Shown: positions 17,710 to 26,905, numbered from the stretch's first letter. The stretch is 64,000 nt of DNA from Nocardia arthritidis (GCF_011801145.1 NZ_CP046172.1:1054001-1118000); one strand, 5' to 3'. A program made the numbers and translations. The notes: generated by a model from the letters alone, not told the origin.

Positions 17710-17991
17710 ATGCCACGCAGCCTCAAGAAGGGCCCGTTCGTCGACGACCACCTCCTCGCGAAGGTGGACGTCCAGAACGAGAAGGGCACCAAGCAGGTCA
17801 TCAAGACCTGGTCGCGTCGTTCGACCATCATTCCCGACTTCATCGGGCACACCTTCGCGGTGCACGACGGCCGCAAGCATGTGCCGGTGTTCGTCTCGGA
17901 GTCCATGGTCGGGCACAAGCTGGGTGAGTTCGCGCCCACCCGGACGTTCAAGAGCCACGTCAAGGAAGATCGGAAGAGCAAGCGGCGATGA
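17710..17991 (+). CDS. rpsS: 30S ribosomal protein S19
   Basis: A 93-residue S19 beginning [19 protein letters not shown], with the conserved [21 protein letters not shown] strong AGGAGGAGG ribosome site precedes it. It sits in the 30S head with S13. It ends in an ATGA overlap with rplV. Confidence 0.98.
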   Translation: MPRSLKKGPFVDDHLLAKVDVQNEKGTKQVIKTWSRRSTIIPDFIGHTFAVHDGRKHVPVFVSESMVGHKLGEFAPTRTFKSHVKEDRKSKRR

Positions 17992-18386
17992 CCACTGAGA
18001 CTCAGAACCCGACTGCCCGGGCGACCGCGAAGCACGTCCGCGTCACGCCGATGAAGGCGCGCCGCGTCGTGGACCTGGTCCGCGGCAAGCGGGTCGAGGA
18101 CGCGCTGAACATCCTGAAGTTCGCGCCGCAGGCCGCGAGCGAGCCGGTCGCCAAGGTCGTCGCCTCGGCCGCGGCCAACGCCGAGAACAACCTCGGCCTG
18201 AACCCGGCCACCCTGGTCATCTCGACGGCGTACGTCGACGAGGGCGCGACCATGAAGCGTTTCCAGCCGCGGGCCCAGGGCCGCGCGTTCCGGATTCGCA
18301 AGCGCACCAGCCACATCACCATCGAGGTCGAGAGCGTGCCCACCGCCGGCGCCACTCGTAGCCGCCGGAAGGGAGGGGCAAAGTAA
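17988..18386 (+). CDS. rplV: 50S ribosomal protein L22
   Basis: A 132-residue L22 with [20 protein letters not shown] near the N-terminus and [20 protein letters not shown] in the tunnel-lining beta-hairpin region, the segment altered in macrolide resistance. It starts in an ATGA overlap with rpsS and its stop directly abuts the ATG of rpsC. Confidence 0.98.
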   Translation: MTTETQNPTARATAKHVRVTPMKARRVVDLVRGKRVEDALNILKFAPQAASEPVAKVVASAAANAENNLGLNPATLVISTAYVDEGATMKRFQPRAQGRAFRIRKRTSHITIEVESVPTAGATRSRRKGGAK

Positions 18387-19196
<810 letters not shown>

Positions 19197-19199
19197 CGC

Positions 19200-19616
19200 A
19201 TGCTGATGCCACGCAAGGTGAAGCACCGCAAGCAGCATCACCCGAGCCGTTCCGGTATGGCCAAGGGCGGCACCTCGGTGGCGTTCGGCGATTACGGCAT
19301 CCAGGCGCTGGAGCCGGCCTACGTCACCAACCGGCAGATCGAGTCGGCGCGTATCGCGATGACTCGCCACATCCGCCGTGGCGGCAAGATCTGGATCAAC
19401 ATCTACCCGGATCGCCCGCTGACCAAGAAGCCGGCCGAAACCCGCATGGGTTCCGGTAAGGGTTCGCCGGAGTGGTGGGTCGCGAACGTCAAGCCCGGCC
19501 GCGTGATGTTCGAGATGTCGTACCCGAATGAGGAGACCGCTCGTGAGGCGCTGCGCCGCGCGATGCACAAGCTCCCGATGAAGTGCAGGATCGTGACCAG
19601 GGAGGAGCAGTTCTGA
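19200..19616 (+). CDS. rplP: 50S ribosomal protein L16
   Basis: A 138-residue L16 beginning [20 protein letters not shown], with the conserved [20 protein letters not shown] and [20 protein letters not shown]. It organises the A-site region of 23S rRNA. Its stop overlaps the rpmC start by one base (TGATG). Confidence 0.98.
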   Translation: MLMPRKVKHRKQHHPSRSGMAKGGTSVAFGDYGIQALEPAYVTNRQIESARIAMTRHIRRGGKIWINIYPDRPLTKKPAETRMGSGKGSPEWWVANVKPGRVMFEMSYPNEETAREALRRAMHKLPMKCRIVTREEQF

Positions 19617-19855
19617 TGGCAACCGGTACACCGGCCGCAGAGTTGCGCGAGCTCACCGAGGAGGAGCTCGTCTCCCGCCTGCGTGAGTCGAAGGAAGAGC
19701 TGTTCAACCTGCGCTTCCAGATGGCGACGGGTCAGCTGGACAACAACCGTCGTCTGCGCGTCGTCCGTCACGAGATCGCGCGCATCTACACGGTCATGCG
19801 TGAGCGTGAGCTCGGTCTGGCCACCGGACCCGCTGACAAGGGAGATGCCGCATGA
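19616..19855 (+). CDS. rpmC: 50S ribosomal protein L29
   Basis: A 79-residue L29. ELREL and [20 protein letters not shown] followed by [12 protein letters not shown] are characteristic. ATG 19616 is used because it overlaps the rplP stop; the frame upstream is open only by chance. It ends with an ATGA overlap into rpsQ. Confidence 0.97.
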   Translation: MATGTPAAELRELTEEELVSRLRESKEELFNLRFQMATGQLDNNRRLRVVRHEIARIYTVMRERELGLATGPADKGDAA

Positions 19856-20127
19856 GCGACGACGTGAAGAAGGAAGAGCGGGGTAGCCGCAAGGTTCGGA
19901 TCGGCTATGTCGTCTCGGACAAGATGAACAAGACGATCGTGGTCGAGCTGGAGGACCGGGTGAAGCACCCGCTCTACGGCAAGATCATCCGCACCACCTC
20001 CAAGGTGAAGGCGCACGACGAGAACGAGGTCGCCGGCATCGGTGACCGCGTCCAGCTGATGGAGACCCGTCCGCTGTCTGCCACCAAGCGCTGGCGGCTC
20101 GTCGAGGTCCTGGAGAAGGCGAAGTAA
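19852..20127 (+). CDS. rpsQ: 30S ribosomal protein S17
   Basis: A 91-residue S17 with [20 protein letters not shown] near the N-terminus and the conserved [20 protein letters not shown]. It is the last gene of this S10 operon: a palindrome and a terminator follow, and rplN is not found downstream in the window. Confidence 0.98.
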   Translation: MSDDVKKEERGSRKVRIGYVVSDKMNKTIVVELEDRVKHPLYGKIIRTTSKVKAHDENEVAGIGDRVQLMETRPLSATKRWRLVEVLEKAK

Positions 20128-20132
20128 GTCTT

Positions 20133-20191
20133 CTTCTCGGCCGAGAAGTTGTATTGCGAAGGCCCGCTTCCCATTCGGGAGGCGGGCCTTC
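20133..20191 (+). terminator. S10 operon terminator region
   Basis: A perfect 16-bp palindrome CTTCTCGGCCGAGAAG (20133-20148) is followed by a hairpin whose arms GAAGGCCCGC (20158-20167) and GCGGGCCTTC (20182-20191) pair exactly. The loop contains further CCC/GGG pairing. It lies between rpsQ and the convergent methyltransferase gene and can stop transcription from both sides. Confidence 0.75.
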
Positions 20192-20199
20192 GCCGTTCG

Positions 20200-21063
20200 T
20201 CAGGGTTTGCGGAGCAGGCCGCCGTATTCGTAGACGGTGGTGCGGGTTTCGGTGGTGCCGACGTAGGGGCGGAGCGGGTCGGGGACGGGTTCCAGTGGGG
20301 GCTGGGTGGGGTCGGGGCGCCAGTTGACGAGGTTGACCAGACCGGGGGCGATCGGGTCCAGGCCGTCGAAGAGGGCGTCGACCTCGGCGGGAGTGCGGTT
20401 CTGCCAGGGGATTCCGGCGCTGTCCAGTTGTTCGGCGAAGGTGGCGCCCAGTTCCGGGTCGTCGCTGACGACTTGGGAGAAGGCTAGGTAGCTGCCGGGG
20501 ACGGCGACCGTGTCGATGATATGGCGCAGGGCGTGGCGCGCGCCGTTGCCGACCTCGTCGACATCCTTGAGGTGATGGCCGACGGAGAGGAACAGCACCG
20601 CGACCGGCTTCGTGAAGTCGATCAGCCGCTGGACATCCCGCTGTGCCAGCACGCTTTCCGGTTCGCGCATGTCGGCGGTGATGACGACGGTCGCCCGCTG
20701 GTCGGCGAGCAGCACCCGCCCGTGGGCGAGGACGATGGGGTCGATGTCGACGTAGGCGACCCGGGCATCGGGATCGAACTGCTGGGCCACCTGGTGCACA
20801 TTGTTGTCGGTGGGCAGGCCGCAGCCGAGGTCGAGGAACTGGGTGATGCCCGCCTCCTCGACGAGGTATCGGACTGCCCGGTAAAGGAATTCGCGGTTCT
20901 GTCGAGCGATGTCGACGCATTCGGGGAATCCCTGGAGCACGTCGAGGATCAGCGCGCGATCTACCTCGTAATTGTCCTTGCCGCCGAGCATCCAGCCGTA
21001 TGCCCGTGCCGATGTGGGTATGTCCTGGGGGATTACAACCCCGCCTCGATCATCGGATGTCAT
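20200..21063 (-). CDS. SAM-dependent methyltransferase, DUF574 family
   Basis: A 287-residue protein of the actinobacterial DUF574 family. The opening PTSARAYGWMLGGKDNYEVD (about 15-34) is diagnostic, and the SAM motif is QFLDLGCGLPTDNN (about 75-88) with VAYVDIDPIVLAHGR after it. ATG 21063 follows AGGAGGGGAC; earlier in-frame starts would add an unconserved leader. The family is abundant in Streptomyces and Nocardia and the methyl acceptor is generally unknown. It converges with the S10 operon. Confidence 0.85.
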   Translation of the reverse strand: MTSDDRGGVVIPQDIPTSARAYGWMLGGKDNYEVDRALILDVLQGFPECVDIARQNREFLYRAVRYLVEEAGITQFLDLGCGLPTDNNVHQVAQQFDPDARVAYVDIDPIVLAHGRVLLADQRATVVITADMREPESVLAQRDVQRLIDFTKPVAVLFLSVGHHLKDVDEVGNGARHALRHIIDTVAVPGSYLAFSQVVSDDPELGATFAEQLDSAGIPWQNRTPAEVDALFDGLDPIAPGLVNLVNWRPDPTQPPLEPVPDPLRPYVGTTETRTTVYEYGGLLRKP

Positions 21064-21176
21064 TGCCGCCGTCCCCTCCTGCATCGCGTTTTGCCACGAC
21101 CCTAGCCGTTGATCGGGCTGGACGCTTGTTGCCAGCCAGTGGAAGACACACGGCGACAAGAGGATTCAGCGACAGT

Positions 21177-22385
21177 TCAGCTATTCAGTTGGCTGGCGTT
21201 GTGTTGGATGCGGCGCAGCATATCGGTGAGTTGGTCGCGTTCGGCGTCTGTGAAGCCGCGGTAGATGGCCTCTTCCGCGCGTTCCTGGATGGTCCAGAGC
21301 GCGGCAACGGCGCGTTCGCCCTCGGTGGTGATGGTGACGGATCGTTGGTCGGCGGTGAGATAGCCGTTGTCCGCGAGTGGGGCCAGGATGGTGTCGAGTT
21401 CGGTTGTGCCGGTGCCGATATCGCGGCGGAGCTGGTCGCGGGTGGTGGTTCGGTCGCAGGCGAGAATCATCAGGAGGATGGCCTGATCGCTGTTCAGGTC
21501 GCCGACCTGGCGGAGTTGGGCGTCGAAGGCGGTGCGGACCAGAGATGCGGCGGCGCCGAGGTTGCGGCCCAAGGTATTGCGGATGCGGTCGGTGAGCACG
21601 GTCAAGATCATCCTCATGCGTAGTTCGTAGATGCTGATGCCGGTGGCGACGCCGACGTTGAGTGATTCGACCGCGCCCGCCATCGGGATCTGGACCAGAA
21701 GGTCGGCGGCCGTTTGTGTTTCGGCGCTGATGCCGTCGGTTTCGTTGCCGATCACCAGCGCTATCCGGTCGCCGCGCAGCGGAGCCGTCGACTGGAGCCG
21801 AGAACCGCGCGGGCTGGTCGCCACGATCTGGAATCCCGCCGCGCGCAAGGCTTTCAGCGCATCGGCCGGGGTGTCGAAGCGGCGCACCCGGCAGCCGAGC
21901 ACCGCGCCACGGGCGGCATCGAGCACCCGTCGAGTGCTGAGATCCGTTGCGGTATCGGTCAATACGATGTCGCGGACGCCGAGCGCCCGCGCCGTTCTGG
22001 CGATCGTTCCGAGATTGCCCGGATCGTTGACCTGTTCGCACACCACGGCGAAATCGCCGTACGGCGCATCGGCAAGAACCTCATCCGGCAGGTGCGCCAC
22101 GGCCAGCCACCCAACGGGTTTAGCACCGCCGGTCACCTTGCGCAGCAAGCCTTCTCGCGCGGCATACACGGTGACACCCGCAGCGGTGAGTTCCGCGCCG
22201 ACCGCAGGATCATCGGCCTCGACTGCACAAAGCACGAACTCCACCGTGCCGCCAGCCGCGACCACCTGCCGAATCAACCCCGCACCCTCGATCAGGCACC
22301 GCCCTGCCGCGATCCGCCCCGCCCGCGTCGCCAACGCCCGCGCCGCCGCAATCCGCGGATCCTTGATCGAATCGATAACCTCCAC
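21177..22385 (-). CDS. SpoU/TrmH RNA 2'-O-methyltransferase fused to a MarR-like domain
   Basis: A 402-residue protein in two parts. Residues 1 to about 265 are a SpoU methyltransferase with a substrate-binding N-domain. Its knot motifs are CEQVNDPGNLGTIARTARAL, IALVIGNETDGIS and IPMAGAVESLNVGVATGISI. The remaining 135 residues look like a MarR winged-helix protein (RNLGAAASLVRTAFDAQLRQ, TTRDQLRRDIGTGTTELDTI and VTITTEGERAVAALW). The junction ELRMRMILTVLTDRIRNTLG contains a methionine that could have been the MarR start. GTG 22385 is the best start by homology, without a strong ribosome site. The target RNA is unknown. Confidence 0.78.
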   Translation of the reverse strand: MEVIDSIKDPRIAAARALATRAGRIAAGRCLIEGAGLIRQVVAAGGTVEFVLCAVEADDPAVGAELTAAGVTVYAAREGLLRKVTGGAKPVGWLAVAHLPDEVLADAPYGDFAVVCEQVNDPGNLGTIARTARALGVRDIVLTDTATDLSTRRVLDAARGAVLGCRVRRFDTPADALKALRAAGFQIVATSPRGSRLQSTAPLRGDRIALVIGNETDGISAETQTAADLLVQIPMAGAVESLNVGVATGISIYELRMRMILTVLTDRIRNTLGRNLGAAASLVRTAFDAQLRQVGDLNSDQAILLMILACDRTTTRDQLRRDIGTGTTELDTILAPLADNGYLTADQRSVTITTEGERAVAALWTIQERAEEAIYRGFTDAERDQLTDMLRRIQHNASQLNS

Positions 22386-22443
22386 AATCGACCAGGCTAT
22401 GGGTGCGGCGGTTGCGTCCGGCCTGCCGGGGGAGACTTCGTGG

Positions 22444-22901
22444 ATGATCGTCCGACTCGCGCGTATGGAGGACCTCCCGTCCTTCCTGCACCTGGCGGCC
22501 CAGGTCGAGCACTGGTTCGGCCCCATGGTCGCCGATCCCGGCTTCCATCGGGCCGTAGAAAGGCATACCCGCCGTTCGGCCGCGCTCGTCGCCGAGTCGG
22601 ATGGGGAGGTGCTCGGAGCCGTGATGTTCGGCGCCGACCCACCGGTCTATCACGTGCACTGGCTCGTCGTCTCGGAGCGGCATCGAGGGCGGGGCGTCGG
22701 TGCGGCGCTCATGGCCGACGTGATTCGCAGGGTCTCGGCGGATCCGGGGGTCATCGAGGTGGTTACCTTCGGGGCCGAGCATCCGGGGCGGTTGCGAGTG
22801 GCGCGCGGATCTTCTATGAACGGCTGGGGTTCAGCCCTGCCGAGGCGGCCGCGCCGGGGCCGGAAGGTGGTCCTCGGCAGGTTTATCGCAGGGCGATGTG
22901 A
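22444..22901 (+). pseudogene. GNAT acetyltransferase gene with a single-base frameshift
   Basis: ATG 22444 (after GGGGGAG) opens a GNAT domain: VYHVHWLVVSERHRGRGVGA is the acetyl-CoA pyrophosphate-binding loop. At the GGGG run 22785-22788, after TFGAEHPG, the frame departs from the family. In the neighbouring frame the expected continuation appears, AVASGARIFYERLGFSPAEA, and ends at the TGA of 22899-22901. One missing G in the homopolymer explains this. It is either a real loss of function or a sequencing error. If repaired, the protein would have about 152 residues. Confidence 0.72.
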
Positions 22902-23561
22902 TCAGAATCCGATGCGGCGGATCCAGTCGTGCAGTTGCGCGACGGTGAAGAGGCGTCCGCCCGGATTCGCGGCCTGCCATTGGCCTGCGGCCGCTTGTGA
23001 GGCGAAAAACGTTTGCTCGGAACAGATTTGCTCGTCCAACTCGGTGAAGGTCTGCTCGGCGATGTCGTGGAATTCGGGACCGCAGGGATTCAGCACCGAG
23101 ACGACCGTGCTCGCGGGTTCGGCGTCGGCTCCATCGGGGCCGATCCGGACCCGGATCGGTGTGCCGGTGACCGGGCAGGTCGCCTCGACGGTGAGTTGTT
23201 CATCGAGCCAGTGTGCGGCCGCGAACAGGTCTGGCGCGCAACCGGTTTCCGAGTAGATGGTGCGTTCGCCGACATGTACCGTCCAGCGCGTCGCGGGACC
23301 TGGTTCGTTCGGATGGTCGTGGTAGACCATCCCGTCGGCGATGCGCATCGGACCGCCACCGTATTCGGTGACGAAGGCCGTGATCTCCGGAACCGATCGG
23401 TGCATTTCGGCGGCGAGTTCGGTTAGCGGCACCGGCCGCGCGCCGATGCGCGTGAGCCTTATGACGGCGGCGGCGAAGTCGGTGCGGAGCCGGTTGTCGG
23501 CGATGGCGGCGCGCCAGGCGGCGTCGAAATCGCCGGATCGGAGATCGGTGTGGTCGGGCAT
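22902..23561 (-). CDS. merB: Alkylmercury lyase (MerB) family protein
   Basis: A 219-residue MerB-like protein. The catalytic cysteine and aspartate lie in TGCAPDLF (CxxD) and the second catalytic cysteine in QICSEQTFFAS, matching the C-D-C set of organomercurial lyase. VTGTPIRVRIGPDG and EPASTVVSVLNP also match. The enzyme protonolyses the carbon-mercury bond, although some actinobacterial homologues act in other metal or thiol chemistry. ATG 23561 follows AGGAGCCG. It overlaps the end of the upstream thioredoxin-like gene by about 100 bp in another frame, and no merA is nearby. Confidence 0.8.
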   Translation of the reverse strand: MPDHTDLRSGDFDAAWRAAIADNRLRTDFAAAVIRLTRIGARPVPLTELAAEMHRSVPEITAFVTEYGGGPMRIADGMVYHDHPNEPGPATRWTVHVGERTIYSETGCAPDLFAAAHWLDEQLTVEATCPVTGTPIRVRIGPDGADAEPASTVVSVLNPCGPEFHDIAEQTFTELDEQICSEQTFFASQAAAGQWQAANPGGRLFTVAQLHDWIRRIGF

Positions 23562-23887
23562 GATTCGGCTCCTGATTCGTGCGGGCGGAGGACGGCCGCC
23601 AGTTCGGCGACGCTGGGGGCGCCGTCGACGCGACCGCAGGGGTGTGGATAGAGCCGGCAGGACAGGCTCGCCGGGGTGCCGGGTTGTGCGAACGGGTCGA
23701 CGCCGTTCACCAGCAGGGTCGGCGAACCGTGCATGCCGTAGCGTTCGGCCTCGGCCTGATCGTGCACGATTCGCTGAATCGGCTCGAATTCTGTTCGATC
23801 CGTGGATATTTCGCGCAGGCGTTCGATCAGCAGCGGTGCGTTGGGGCAATCCGGCACCGCGAGCACTACCAAGGTGGGCGGACTCAT
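23459..23887 (-). CDS. Thioredoxin-fold protein upstream of merB
   Basis: A 142-residue protein beginning MSPPTLVVLAVPDCPNAPLL, with a single-cysteine CPN site at the first strand-helix turn and the cis-proline loop MHGSPTLLVNGVDPF. Such small proteins accompany MerB in actinobacteria and may hand thiols or metal to it. The first 100 residues match the fold. The last 40 or so are Pro/Ser/Thr-rich and overlap the merB start, which suggests the ancestral stop was lost. ATG 23887 lies immediately below the MerR-type promoter, so the mRNA may be leaderless. Confidence 0.68.
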   Translation of the reverse strand: MSPPTLVVLAVPDCPNAPLLIERLREISTDRTEFEPIQRIVHDQAEAERYGMHGSPTLLVNGVDPFAQPGTPASLSCRLYPHPCGRVDGAPSVAELAAVLRPHESGAESCPTTPISDPAISTPPGAPPSPTTGSAPTSPPPS

Positions 23888-23895
23888 AACCGTGA

Positions 23896-23926
23896 CGGTA
23901 AACCTTCCAGTGCGCTGGAAGGTCAA
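23896..23926 (-). promoter_or_regulatory. MerR-type elongated promoter with CueR-like dyad
   Basis: On the minus strand TTGACC (23926-23921) and TTACCG (23901-23896) are 19 bp apart, the stretched spacing that MerR activators require. The spacer region carries the dyad ACCTTCCAG/CTGGAAGGT (arms 23902-23910 and 23915-23923). This resembles the CueR/HmrR copper-type box more than the classical mercury MerR box. The divergent MerR gene starts at 23940. Confidence 0.72.
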
Positions 23927-23939
23927 GCTAAAATTCGGC

Positions 23940-24338
23940 ATGCGAATCGGTGCATTGGCCGCTCAGGCGGGTGTGAGCGCCAAAACGCTGCGCTTCTATG
24001 AGCAGGCCGGGCTGCTGCCCGAACCGGAGCGCACCTCGGCCGGATATCGCGATTACTCGATCGACGCCGTGCATCGGGTGCGGTTCATCCGCGCCGCGCA
24101 GACGGCCGGATTGCACCTGGCCGAAATAGCCGATGTGCTGGCCATTCGCGATAGCGGAGCGCCGCCGTGCGCACATGTGCGCACGCTCGTCGACGCGCAC
24201 CTGACCGAGGTGCGCGCCCGCCTCGCCGAACTGCGCCGCACCGAGCGGGAGCTGCTGCGCCTCGCCGAGCGGGCCGCCGCCCAGGATCCCGCCGACTGCG
24301 CCGCCGCGGATATCTGTGTCATTCTCGGCGGACGTTGA
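23940..24338 (+). CDS. MerR-family metal-responsive regulator
   Basis: A 132-residue MerR protein. MRIGALAAQAGVSAKTLRFY is the DNA-binding start and GYRDYSIDAVHRVRFIRAAQ the second helix pair. Cysteines likely to bind metal occur at APPCAHVR, the MerR-like position at the start of the long dimer helix, and in the C-terminal CAAADICVILGG loop, the CxxxxxC pattern used by CueR-, CadR- and ZntR-like sensors. It is divergent from the thioredoxin-like/merB operon and overlooks its 19-bp-spaced promoter. The metal could be copper, mercury or another soft ion. Confidence 0.85.
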   Translation: MRIGALAAQAGVSAKTLRFYEQAGLLPEPERTSAGYRDYSIDAVHRVRFIRAAQTAGLHLAEIADVLAIRDSGAPPCAHVRTLVDAHLTEVRARLAELRRTERELLRLAERAAAQDPADCAAADICVILGGR

Positions 24339-24425
24339 CCACCCGCGCACAAAGACGTTCGGCCAGGCCGGATGATGGGATAAATCCGGTGGCGGATCGG
24401 TTCGCGAGCTGCCAGGCTCGATGGA

Positions 24426-25622
24426 ATGCGGTCCTATCGCGAGGTGCTGGCCGTCGCGGCGGCGCGCAATGTGCTGCTGCTGGGCGCGTTGGTCCGGATC
24501 CCGTACTTCGCGGGGTCGATTCTGCTGCCGGTGCACGTGGTGCAAACGCTGCACGGGTCGTATGCGCAGGCGGGTCTGTTGGCGACGGCGCTCACCGTCT
24601 GCCGGGCGGCCAGCGGGCCGTGGCGCGGGCGGCTGCTCGATCGGCTCGGTCTGCGCCGGACGATCCTGCCCTCGATCGTGATCGGCGGGCTGTGCTGGGC
24701 GGTCGCGCCGTTCGTCGGCTACGGTGCGTTGCTCGGAATCGCCGCACTGGCAGGGCTTTTCGAGGTTCCGATCTTCACCGTGGTGCGGCAGGCGGTGATC
24801 GCGGTGACCACCGAGCAAGCCAGGAAATCCGCGCTCGCGCTGGAGTCGGTATCGATCGAGGCGGCCTTCATGATCGGGCCGGTGATCGGTATCGCCGCGA
24901 CCGGCGCGGGATCGACGCGGGTGGTGCTCTTCGTAATCCAAATGTGCTTGGTGCTGGCCGGATTGCTGCTCTGGGCGCTGAATCCGCCGCTGCGCTCGAA
25001 TGATTCGGTGGATTCGGCTGCTATCGTGCCGCGCCGCGCCTGGTTCGGGACCGAATTCGTCGCGCTGTGTCTCGGTGCGTGCGCCGCGGTCGCCGTACTC
25101 GGCGCCACCGAGCTCGCCTTCGTACCCGCGATCCGGGCATTCGACGCGCAGCGCTGGCTCGGGGTGGTCCTGGCGCTCTGGGGTTTCGGTTCGCTGCTCG
25201 GCGGGCTGGTCTATGGTGCGCTGCACCGCCCGATTTCGACCTACATCCTCTTGGCCTGGCTCGGAATTGTCACCGTGCCAATGGTTTTCGTGAACGATAC
25301 GTTGACCCTCGCGCTGACCGGATTGCTAGCGGGCGTGTTCTGCGCGCCGACGCTCACCGCATCGGTCGATCAGCTGAGCCGCATCGTGCCGGAGGGTGGG
25401 CGTGGCGAGGCGATGGGCTGGCACGGCGCGACCATGACCCTGGGCCAGGGAATCGGTAGCTCGATGGCCGGGGTCGTCATCGACGCGGGTGGTTATCGGG
25501 CCGGATTCGGGGGCGCCGCGATTGTCGGCATCGTGTGCGGCGTCGGCCTGGCGCTGATTGTCGCACTGGTGCATCGAGGGCGGGTGCGCGCGGCGCGGGT
25601 GCGCGAGGTCGCTGTTCGTTAG
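24426..25622 (+). CDS. MFS transporter
   Basis: A 398-residue protein with 12 predicted helices. The intracellular loop RGRLLDRLGLRRTILPS after helix 2 is the MFS motif A variant (normally GxLaDrxGrrr), and MGWHGATMTLGQGIGSSMAG is a conserved late-helix pattern. It resembles actinobacterial drug-type or sugar-type efflux proteins. It stands between the metal-response module and a DUF4190 protein. The substrate is unknown, and an operon with merR is unproven because 87 bp separate them. Confidence 0.82.
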   Translation: MRSYREVLAVAAARNVLLLGALVRIPYFAGSILLPVHVVQTLHGSYAQAGLLATALTVCRAASGPWRGRLLDRLGLRRTILPSIVIGGLCWAVAPFVGYGALLGIAALAGLFEVPIFTVVRQAVIAVTTEQARKSALALESVSIEAAFMIGPVIGIAATGAGSTRVVLFVIQMCLVLAGLLLWALNPPLRSNDSVDSAAIVPRRAWFGTEFVALCLGACAAVAVLGATELAFVPAIRAFDAQRWLGVVLALWGFGSLLGGLVYGALHRPISTYILLAWLGIVTVPMVFVNDTLTLALTGLLAGVFCAPTLTASVDQLSRIVPEGGRGEAMGWHGATMTLGQGIGSSMAGVVIDAGGYRAGFGGAAIVGIVCGVGLALIVALVHRGRVRAARVREVAVR

Positions 25623-25777
25623 CGTGAATTCGAATTACCCGGGTGTGTGCCGAGGAATTGTTACCGAATGGTAGTTGGACGCCGCCGATAGTCGGAAGTC
25701 CGCGAATTCTGTTCGCACACTTGCAATGACATGATGGCAAATTACCGCTACCGGCGTCGGTATGGCGCGGGCGGATT

Positions 25778-25984
25778 ATGGCTCGGCAAGGACCCTTGTC
25801 GCCTTGGGGAGGCCACCTCGGTGGATTTCTCGTCGCCGGATTGATGGCATTGTTCTATATCGCGATCAAATCGCCCGTTGCGGGGACTGTCAAGGGAGGC
25901 AACATTTTCCGCCAGGTGCACAAACCCGGCGGTCTGCTGGATTTCCGACTAGCATGCTGCGGGTTGGAAAAGGAGTGTGGGTGA
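25778..25984 (+). CDS. Doubtful small membrane protein ORF
   Basis: A 68-codon ORF with one hydrophobic segment (GGFLVAGLMALFYIAIKSPV). Its only supporting features are the membrane-like segment and a GTGA overlap with the start of the following gene. No good ribosome site precedes it and I do not recognise the sequence. The rest of the gap 25623-25980 shows nothing else. Confidence 0.22.
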   Translation: MARQGPLSPWGGHLGGFLVAGLMALFYIAIKSPVAGTVKGGNIFRQVHKPGGLLDFRLACCGLEKECG

Positions 25985-26616
25985 ATCCCAGTGGTGCGCA
26001 GGCCGAAAACCCGGCGCAACGGTCCGGTGATTCCGGAAGGCCGATCGGGGTTGCCGTTGCCGCCTTGGTTTTCGGGGTCACCGGCTGGTTTTTCGTGGCG
26101 ATCCCATTCGGGATCTGCGCGTTGCTGCGCATACCGCGCGGGGTCCGCGGGCGCGGTTTGGCGGCTACCGGCCTTGTCTGCTCCGGTGTTTGGGTCCTGC
26201 TGCTCTGCGCCTATTTGGCGGGTTGGATCGGCGTCGGTAAGCCGGAGTCCAGTATCGGCGACCGGGTGGTTTCGATCGATGAGCTGTCGACGGGCCAGTG
26301 CGTCAACGGTTTACCCGCGACACATCCGAAGACGCTGACGCTGCGGTCGTGCACGCAACCGCACGATGCCGAGGTGGTCTACGACTTCGAACTGCCGCCG
26401 GGCCCGTGGCCGGGGGAGATCGAGATCAACAGACAGGTCGGATTGCGCTGCGCGCCAGCGCTTTCGGCCGCCATGCAGGCCAATCGCGGTGGCAGGCCGC
26501 TGCGCAACTACTGCGTTCGCCCAATGGACAGCACCGATTGGGAGAGCGTGCGCCGCATCAGCTGCCTTGTGCTGAGTAAGAGCGGTGAACAGCTCACCGC
26601 GCCGATCCTGCGCTGA
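25981..26616 (+). CDS. DUF4190-type membrane protein with extracytoplasmic domain
   Basis: A 211-residue protein starting at GTG 25981 after AAAGGAG. A short cytoplasmic segment (GDSGRPIGVAVAALVFG) leads into two helices with the DUF4190 pattern FGICALLRIPRGVRGRGLAA between them. A roughly 120-residue outside domain with four cysteines follows, including DELSTGQCVNGLPATHPKTL and LRSCTQPHDAEVVYDFELP. The latter resembles the septum-formation domain of actinobacterial lipoproteins, where CTQPHxxEV is typical. The role is unknown, possibly at the cell envelope. Confidence 0.75.
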   Translation: MNPSGAQAENPAQRSGDSGRPIGVAVAALVFGVTGWFFVAIPFGICALLRIPRGVRGRGLAATGLVCSGVWVLLLCAYLAGWIGVGKPESSIGDRVVSIDELSTGQCVNGLPATHPKTLTLRSCTQPHDAEVVYDFELPPGPWPGEIEINRQVGLRCAPALSAAMQANRGGRPLRNYCVRPMDSTDWESVRRISCLVLSKSGEQLTAPILR

Positions 26617-26737
26617 TTCGCTGTTTCGGGGGAACTCGGGTCGGCGGCCTGGTGTCAGGGCCGTGTCAGTCGGCTGTCAGATCCGGCGGGGATCGTGGGC
26701 CGGTGTGAAGGATCCGATAGTCGACGCCGTCTTGCGC

Positions 26738-26758
26738 TATACGTATACATCTACTTAT
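26738..26758. promoter_or_regulatory. Operator candidate upstream of EXLDI-MMPL operon
   Basis: A 10-bp palindrome TATACGTATA (26738-26747) is followed by CATCTACTTAT (26748-26758). The latter is repeated exactly at 26880-26890, just before the EXLDI ribosome site. EXLDI-MMPL pairs commonly have a TetR regulator, but none is adjacent here. The 289-bp gap 26617-26905 holds nothing else recognised. Confidence 0.4.
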
Positions 26759-26905
26759 AGTGAGTGAGGGACGAGAGCCGGTGCGCCTGCTCTCGGCGGT
26801 ACGCAATAACTGCAGATCAGGGACGCCTACGTCGGTTCGAAACGCTGGACCGTCGCCGGTACATCCATGCCTGAATGCGCATCTACTTATGAAATGGAGT
26901 GGGGT

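Noticed and set aside
21631..23256. 541-codon plus-strand frame covering the GNAT gene
   Set aside because: Its first half is antisense to the SpoU methyltransferase and its end is antisense to merB; only the middle part from 22444 is a real GNAT domain.
26585..26767. 60-codon plus-strand ORF after the DUF4190 protein
   Set aside because: No ribosome site, Arg-rich random composition, overlaps the operator region.
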